In this document: piece after piece, positions 6,387-9,957 of the stretch
How the letters are laid out: the number at the start of each line of letters is the position of its first letter
Position numbering within the stretch: position 1 is the stretch's first letter
Origin: Pseudomonadota bacterium
GTDB lineage: Bacteria > Pseudomonadota > Gammaproteobacteria > Steroidobacterales > Steroidobacteraceae
Length of the DNA stretch: 9,957 nucleotides
Assembly (NCBI GenBank): GCA_016703895.1
Contig: JADJBE010000029.1
Span: forward strand, 1 to 9,957
Reading direction: 5' to 3'
Program-made: the position numbers and the translations under genes
The notes under the pieces: model-generated
What the model was told of the DNA's origin: nothing
Databases searched by the model: none
Seen by the model: only the letters and a program-made list of their open reading frames with translations

Positions 6387-8009
6387 ATGAAGACCGCAAG
6401 CGCCGCCATCTACGCACGGTTCTCGACCGACAAACAGGATCGCTCGTCGATCGAGGATCAGACGCGAACCTGCCGGACCTGGGCTAAGAACAACGGCCTC
6501 GCCGTCGTCGCGGAGTTCGCCGACGAAGCCACGAGCGGCTCGGTGCCGGTGACCCGCCGCACGGGCGGCGGCGCCATGCACGCCGCAGCGCTGGCGGGCC
6601 AGTTCGACGTGCTGATCCTGGAGGGGCTCGACCGGCTCTCCCGTGACCAGGTCGATCAGGAACAGGTCGTCCGCCGCCTCGAGCACCGCGGCATTCGTCT
6701 GGTCGGCATCTCCGACGGCTACGACAGCAACTCGGGCGAGTCGCGCTTCATGCTGCGCGGCATGCGCGGCATCGTCAACGAGGTGTACCGGCGCGACTTG
6801 CCGCCTAAGATCCGCCGGGGCCTGGCCGGTCAGATCGCACGAGGTTTCCACGCCGGCGGGATGTCCTATGGCTACCGCAGTGTGCCCGTCGGGATGAACG
6901 ACCGCGGGGAAGCCGATGGCTTTCGCCTGGAAGTCATCCCCGAGCAGGCGGCCATCGTGCGGGAGATCTTCGCCCGCTATGCGGCTGGCGAAGGGATCAC
7001 CCGCATCGCCGCGGACCTGAATACCCGACATGTGCCAGGGCCGGGCAGGAAGAAGTCGAAGCCGAGCACTTGGTCGGCCACCGCGCTGTACGGCACGCCG
7101 CGCGCCGGTTCGGGGCTGTTGAACAACGAGCTCTACATCGGCCGCTACATCTGGAATCGGCGCGAGTGGGTGAAGGACCCCGACAACCCCACCCGGCGCG
7201 TTCCACGGATGCGGCCGCGCGACGAGTGGCAGATCGCCGAACGCCCCGACCTCCGGATCGTCGACGACGCGACTTGGGCCGCGGTCCGGGCTCGACTCGA
7301 CAAGCCAAGGCTTCAGAGTGGTCAACGTGGACGCGGACGTGCGCCGCGAACCCTGTTTGGCGGGTTGCTTCGCTGCGGTATCTGCGGCGGCCCGATGATT
7401 GCCGTGCACCCGCGCTACTACGGCTGCGCGGCGCACCGGGACCGCGGCTTGGCGGTCTGCCATGGGGTCTTCGCCCCGCGCCCCGAGACCGACCGGCGGC
7501 TGATCCAGGGGTTGCGCGAGCAGGTGCTGGCCCCGGCCGCCATCGCCAAGATCCGGAGCCGGGTCAAGGACCTCCTACAGGATCTCCAACTGCGCGGGAG
7601 CTCCGAGGCAAATGCCCGTTCCAGTCGAATTGAAGCCCTCCAGGCGGAGATCGCCCGACTGGCCGACGCCGTGGCGCAGATGGGCCTATCGCCTGCCCTG
7701 CGGGCCCGCCTCGTCGCCGCCGAGACCGAGCTTGCCGGCCTCATGGCCGCGGCAGGCACCGGTCCAGTCGCCCCGACCACCTATAGCGCCGAGCAGATCG
7801 GAGCCCGCATTCGTCAAGTTGCCCTGCGGCTCGATTCGGCACTGGCCACCGACGTCGACCTGGCCCGCAGGATCCTGGCCGACAAGCTCGGCGAGATCCG
7901 CGTGGAGGAGCGGGACGACGGAATCTACGCCCAAATGGACATCGGCCCCGTCCTGCTGGAGGCAGTCGGGGCCGATGTTTCTAGAAGTGGTTGCGGGGGC
8001 AAGATTTGA
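6387..8009 (+). CDS. Large serine recombinase (resolvase/recombinase/zinc-ribbon domains)
   Basis: A 540-aa serine integrase that should make a double-strand break through a 5'-phosphoserine link and exchange strands by rotation. The catalytic resolvase domain is about 1-150: Arg11 and nucleophile Ser13 (YARFSTDKQ), then D82-R-L-S-R86. The recombinase domain is about 165-310 (KIRRGLAGQIARG ... GITRIAADLNTR). A zinc ribbon follows with Cys330, Cys333, Cys347 and Cys358. A coiled coil (about 385-460; SRIEALQAEIARLADAV) is the part that governs att-site synapsis in this family. A ribosome-binding site AAAGGGA lies at 6374-6380. The last codons (about RSGCGGKI) and the stop at 8007-8009 lie within or next to a tRNA-fMet fragment, so the C-terminus is written by the att site. 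Reading frame intact. Confidence 0.95.
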   Translation: MKTASAAIYARFSTDKQDRSSIEDQTRTCRTWAKNNGLAVVAEFADEATSGSVPVTRRTGGGAMHAAALAGQFDVLILEGLDRLSRDQVDQEQVVRRLEHRGIRLVGISDGYDSNSGESRFMLRGMRGIVNEVYRRDLPPKIRRGLAGQIARGFHAGGMSYGYRSVPVGMNDRGEADGFRLEVIPEQAAIVREIFARYAAGEGITRIAADLNTRHVPGPGRKKSKPSTWSATALYGTPRAGSGLLNNELYIGRYIWNRREWVKDPDNPTRRVPRMRPRDEWQIAERPDLRIVDDATWAAVRARLDKPRLQSGQRGRGRAPRTLFGGLLRCGICGGPMIAVHPRYYGCAAHRDRGLAVCHGVFAPRPETDRRLIQGLREQVLAPAAIAKIRSRVKDLLQDLQLRGSSEANARSSRIEALQAEIARLADAVAQMGLSPALRARLVAAETELAGLMAAAGTGPVAPTTYSAEQIGARIRQVALRLDSALATDVDLARRILADKLGEIRVEERDDGIYAQMDIGPVLLEAVGADVSRSGCGGKI

Positions 8010-8032
8010 ACTTGCGACCTTCGGGTTATGAG
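7988..8032 (-). tRNA. 3' half of tRNA-fMet (CAU), truncated; att site
   Basis: On the minus strand this 45-nt piece reads from the anticodon loop (CTCATAA) through the anticodon 3' stem (CCCGA) and variable loop to a perfectly paired T-arm (GCAAG-TTCAAAT-CTTGC), the acceptor strand CCCCGC, A and CCA. This is the 3' half of a bacterial initiator tRNA. Left of the loop the anticodon stem no longer pairs, and no D-arm or 5' acceptor strand follows, so it is not a functional gene. Such 3' halves are left by integration into tRNA genes. The adjacent serine recombinase, whose stop lies in it, makes this a recombination site. The intact tRNA-fMet is expected elsewhere. Confidence 0.85.
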
Positions 8033-8240
8033 GCGGACCAGGCCTGTATTCGAGCCATGTAAATCAATAACTTGCAACGCTTGCCGAACTCGAAACGAAT
8101 CTATCCAAGGCACAATTTAGGCACACTCAATCCCTGGCGGTCACAAATAGCGTTTTCGCGCGCGCCCCGCTTCGCTCCAATGCAGTTCGGCCGGAAACGT
8201 ATTCCGCTCGCGCTGTTCTTACCGAGCGGCGCGCTGACAG
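8033..8240. other. Non-coding stretch with paired AGGCACA repeats, possible integrase arm sites
   Basis: No gene is seen. AGGCACA occurs at 8108-8114 and 8119-8125, exactly 11 bp apart, about 75 bp from the tRNA fragment. Paired short repeats in helical phase beside a tRNA-borne att core resemble the arm-type binding sites of tyrosine integrases of genomic islands. No integrase gene follows; a decayed insertion sequence does instead. Confidence 0.35.
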
Positions 8241-8476
8241 GCCAGGCTTCCACCGCTGGCTCGCCAAATTGCGCGTCCGCGACACCGGAGCAGGTCAAGT
8301 CGGTCCCCTATGCGCTCGCATCCGTTCGTTGAGCGTTTGATCGGCACCGATCCGGCGCGAGTAGCTGGACCGTGTCTTCTTCTGGTAGCGGTCGACTTGG
8401 CATGAAAGCTGAAGGCATTCCGAGATTACTACAACGGCCAACGTGTTCACCGCGCGCGCTCGCGCGATCCATTGTC
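8241..8476 (+). pseudogene. Remnant of a DDE integrase-core transposase (3' part, several frameshifts)
   Basis: Pieces of a typical rve-type transposase C-terminus appear in shifting plus-strand frames: GFHRWLAKLRV (about 8250-8282), EQVKSVPYAL, HPFVERLIGT (about 8320-8350), LDRVFFW (about 8368-8390) and KLKAFRDYYNGQRVHRA (about 8405-8457). In intact relatives these blocks follow one another as WLANLRV...KSVPY...HPFVERLIGTIRREYLDR.FFW...YYN..RVH. The Glu of the DDE triad is in the VERLIG block. The N-terminal two thirds are missing or unrecognisable, and the end is cut where the next insertion sequence begins. Non-functional. Confidence 0.7.
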
Positions 8477-8477
8477 T

Positions 8478-9660
8478 TCCGCAAATACTCGATCAGGCCA
8501 ATGCGGGTGTGAGCGAATATTCATGATGCAACCCGCCCAGCACCGAGCGGGCGCGCACGACCACACTTGCGCAGAAGATGCCGGGATTTTCTTGTCGGCG
8601 CGTACGACCGCTCCGCGGGCGGATCAGGCACGCGCCGGGCCCAACGCCATGCGGCCCCGCTTCGTTGTAGTGGCTCACCCACACACTTTCAGAATCGACC
8701 GCAGGTGCGACTCCGAGAGCGGAATCAACCAATCCAAACACTCGCGGCGGATCGTTCCGATCACCCGCTCGCAGTTACATTGGCCTTCGGGCTGTGCGGC
8801 GGTGACTTGAGCACGGTCAGCCCGAGATTCTTGGTCGCTTCGGTCAGGGCTCGGGGCGAAGATGCTGTCACGATCGTGCACCAGATATCGAAACTCACGG
8901 TACCAGGGAGCTTCCCGCAGCTGCTGCAGCGTCCACTCGGCACTCGGGTGGTCGGTCACGTTGAAGTGCAACAGCCGACGTGAGCCGTGCTCTATCAGCA
9001 CGAACGCCAAAGAGCAGGCGGAACGTCCCGCCGTGAGCGCTAGTAAGGAGTCGCAGGCGACGATGGCCTTGGCGTGGTTGCATGAAAAGTGGCCCAACGA
9101 TGATCGCCGCGCGGCCGACCCGGCAACCCGCTTGGGCGTATCCTTGCGTACCGTGCGAGGCGTTACTTGACCCAACCCTCAACAACTGATTCATTGGCAA
9201 TGCGTTCTTCGCCCCCCAGCGGATTATCCCAATGCCCAGGCGCCGGATAAGTTGGCGCGCTTCCCTACGAATCGGCGGCCGTCCCGGTCTTGCCTTCCAG
9301 CGCCAGAATTGAGCGCCAGCCTGCCCGATGCCAGCGGATCAGTATCCCGGGGCGGACCACGACCAGGGCGTCGCGCCAGTCAGGCAACGGAAAAGCATGC
9401 CAGCGACACCCGCGTTACGGCATCCACGCGCCTGGGCTTCACGCCGCTCTGGTACGGGAGCAAGTTCGCGGCGCAGAAAGAGGTTCTCCGCTGTGAGGGG
9501 ATCGCCGAGGCCTGACCGAAAGCGCCATCAGGCCGACCAAGTCGGCCAACAACCGAAAGGATAATTCCGAACGACGACGATCACGCTGCGATCATGCCAC
9601 AGCTCGCCGACACTCGCGCGCTCACGGGGGCCAGTCCGTCCGAGATCGAATATTTGCGGA
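8478..9660 (-). mobile_element. Degraded insertion sequence of about 1.18 kb with terminal inverted repeats
   Basis: TCCGCAAATACTCGATC at 8478-8494 and GATCGAATATTTGCGGA at 9644-9660 are inverted copies (16 of 17 bases). They frame a single minus-strand transposase pseudogene, and the span suits a one-gene insertion sequence. The transposase stop overlaps the inner edge of the left repeat. No convincing target duplication is seen outside the repeats. IS family is not assigned; the transposase is of the integrase-core (rve) type. Confidence 0.7.
8493..9560 (-). pseudogene. DDE integrase-core transposase, nearly full length but frameshifted
   Basis: Read from 9560 down, blocks of one transposase appear in order in changing frames: LLADLVGLMALSVRPR, LTAENLFLRRELA (about 9490), DALVVVRP..LIRWHRAGWR (about 9370-9320), FWRWKARPGRPP (about 9310), NPLGGEERIAN (about 9220), VTPRTVRK, HAKAIVACD (catalytic Asp, codon 9050-9052), GSRRLLHFNVTDHPSAEWTLQQLREA, HDRDSIFA (Asp, about 8867-8875), NLGLTVLKSPPHSPKAN, CERVIGTIRRECLDWLIPL (Glu codon 8768-8770), WVSHYNEAGPH and LGGLHHEY near the stop at 8493-8495. 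At least four or five frame changes separate these blocks, with an in-frame stop after RIANESVVEGWVK, so no active enzyme is made. The D-D-E residues themselves survive. Confidence 0.8.
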
Positions 9661-9957
9661 GCCCTGGCTGTGCGGTGTCCACCTGACCTGCGGCCTGTGC
9701 ATGAACGAAACGTCGCCCGGAAGCTCGCAGACAGGGGATCGACGTCGTGGCTTTCTCGCTACCTTTGCCACCGATGCGGCGAGCAACGCCCTGCGCCATC
9801 GCATGGACATCGACGGTGTGCGAGGCCATAGCCTTGCTACAAGGTGCGCGCCGCGCAGCCAGCGCCGTGACTCCGAAAGTTCATCTCGCCCCACCTCATG
9901 CTGGCATCCGACATGCGGGCGGCGCGCCGCGTGCCCGGTCTGGCGCACCGACTGGGC
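9661..9957. other. Right edge with no confidently identified gene
   Basis: Reading frames on both strands are open for up to about 100 codons, but none carries a recognised domain or translation signal. A faint plus-strand trace at 9672-9750 (about VHLTCG...NVARKLADRGIDV across one frameshift) resembles the IS6-type transposase block VWLYLRF...RDVEDLLAERGIDV in length and some residues. It is too weak to call. Confidence 0.4.

Noticed and set aside
5994..7463. 489-codon minus-strand open frame opposite the excisionase and serine recombinase
   Set aside because: Antisense shadow with low-complexity composition; the plus-strand proteins have clear family motifs.
7612..8031. Plus-strand frame ending VAGARFELATFGL
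   Set aside because: It is a shadow of the serine recombinase; the ending is simply translation of the tRNA fragment.
8072..8332. 86-codon plus-strand frame as a gene
   Set aside because: Its 3' part (EQVKSVPYAL) is one frame of a frameshifted transposase remnant, not an independent gene.
9661..9780. Possible IS6-type transposase trace
   Set aside because: The similarity rests on about ten residues across an assumed frameshift, and the following sequence does not continue the family pattern.
1..9957. CRISPR array, rRNA or complete tRNA genes, defence systems
   Set aside because: No regularly spaced repeats, no rRNA-like segments, only the half tRNA, and no nuclease, helicase or toxin motifs were seen.

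Overview
The window is GC-rich proteobacterial chromosomal DNA, most likely from a gamma- or betaproteobacterium; a Xanthomonadales-like host is possible but cannot be fixed from sequence alone. The evidence is GC-rich codon use, a periplasmic cupin/CMD gene pair and a fragment of a proteobacterial-type initiator tRNA. An ordinary host-type operon at the left gives way to a stack of mobile DNA.

Left part (1-1262): the end of a small exported cupin gene overlaps a two-domain carboxymuconolactone-decarboxylase-family (CMD) gene. A third reading frame starts with a good ribosome-binding site but stops after 18 codons. Positions 1263-2199 hold no gene I can recognise.

Centre-left (about 2095-5879): a compact three-gene module. 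Two consecutive complete tyrosine recombinases (567 and 359 aa), both with the R-K-HxxR-H-Y catalytic set, are followed by an unrecognised basic 231-aa protein. An AT-rich promoter/inverted-repeat segment precedes them. The module is bracketed by an 18-bp direct repeat (17/18 identical; 2095-2112 and 5862-5879). The right copy overlaps the last gene's stop codon. I read this as a cargo-less or minimal tyrosine-recombinase element of about 3.77 kb with both ends visible. It recalls Tn554 (two tyrosine recombinases plus a small protein), but gene order and sizes differ.

Centre-right (5958-8032): an excisionase-type HTH protein and a 540-aa large serine recombinase. The recombinase's stop codon lies inside a 45-bp fragment of the 3' half of tRNA-fMet (minus strand). 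This marks a second integration system, with one of its att sites at the tRNA fragment. The tyrosine-recombinase module may have inserted just upstream of the excisionase gene, so the two systems may be nested.

Right part (8033-9957): beyond the tRNA fragment lies a scrap with paired AGGCACA repeats one helical turn apart. Next comes a frameshifted plus-strand integrase-core transposase remnant. It abuts a nearly full-length but frameshifted insertion sequence on the minus strand, whose terminal inverted repeats (8478-8494 and 9644-9660) I could locate. The last 300 bp hold no gene I can name with confidence.
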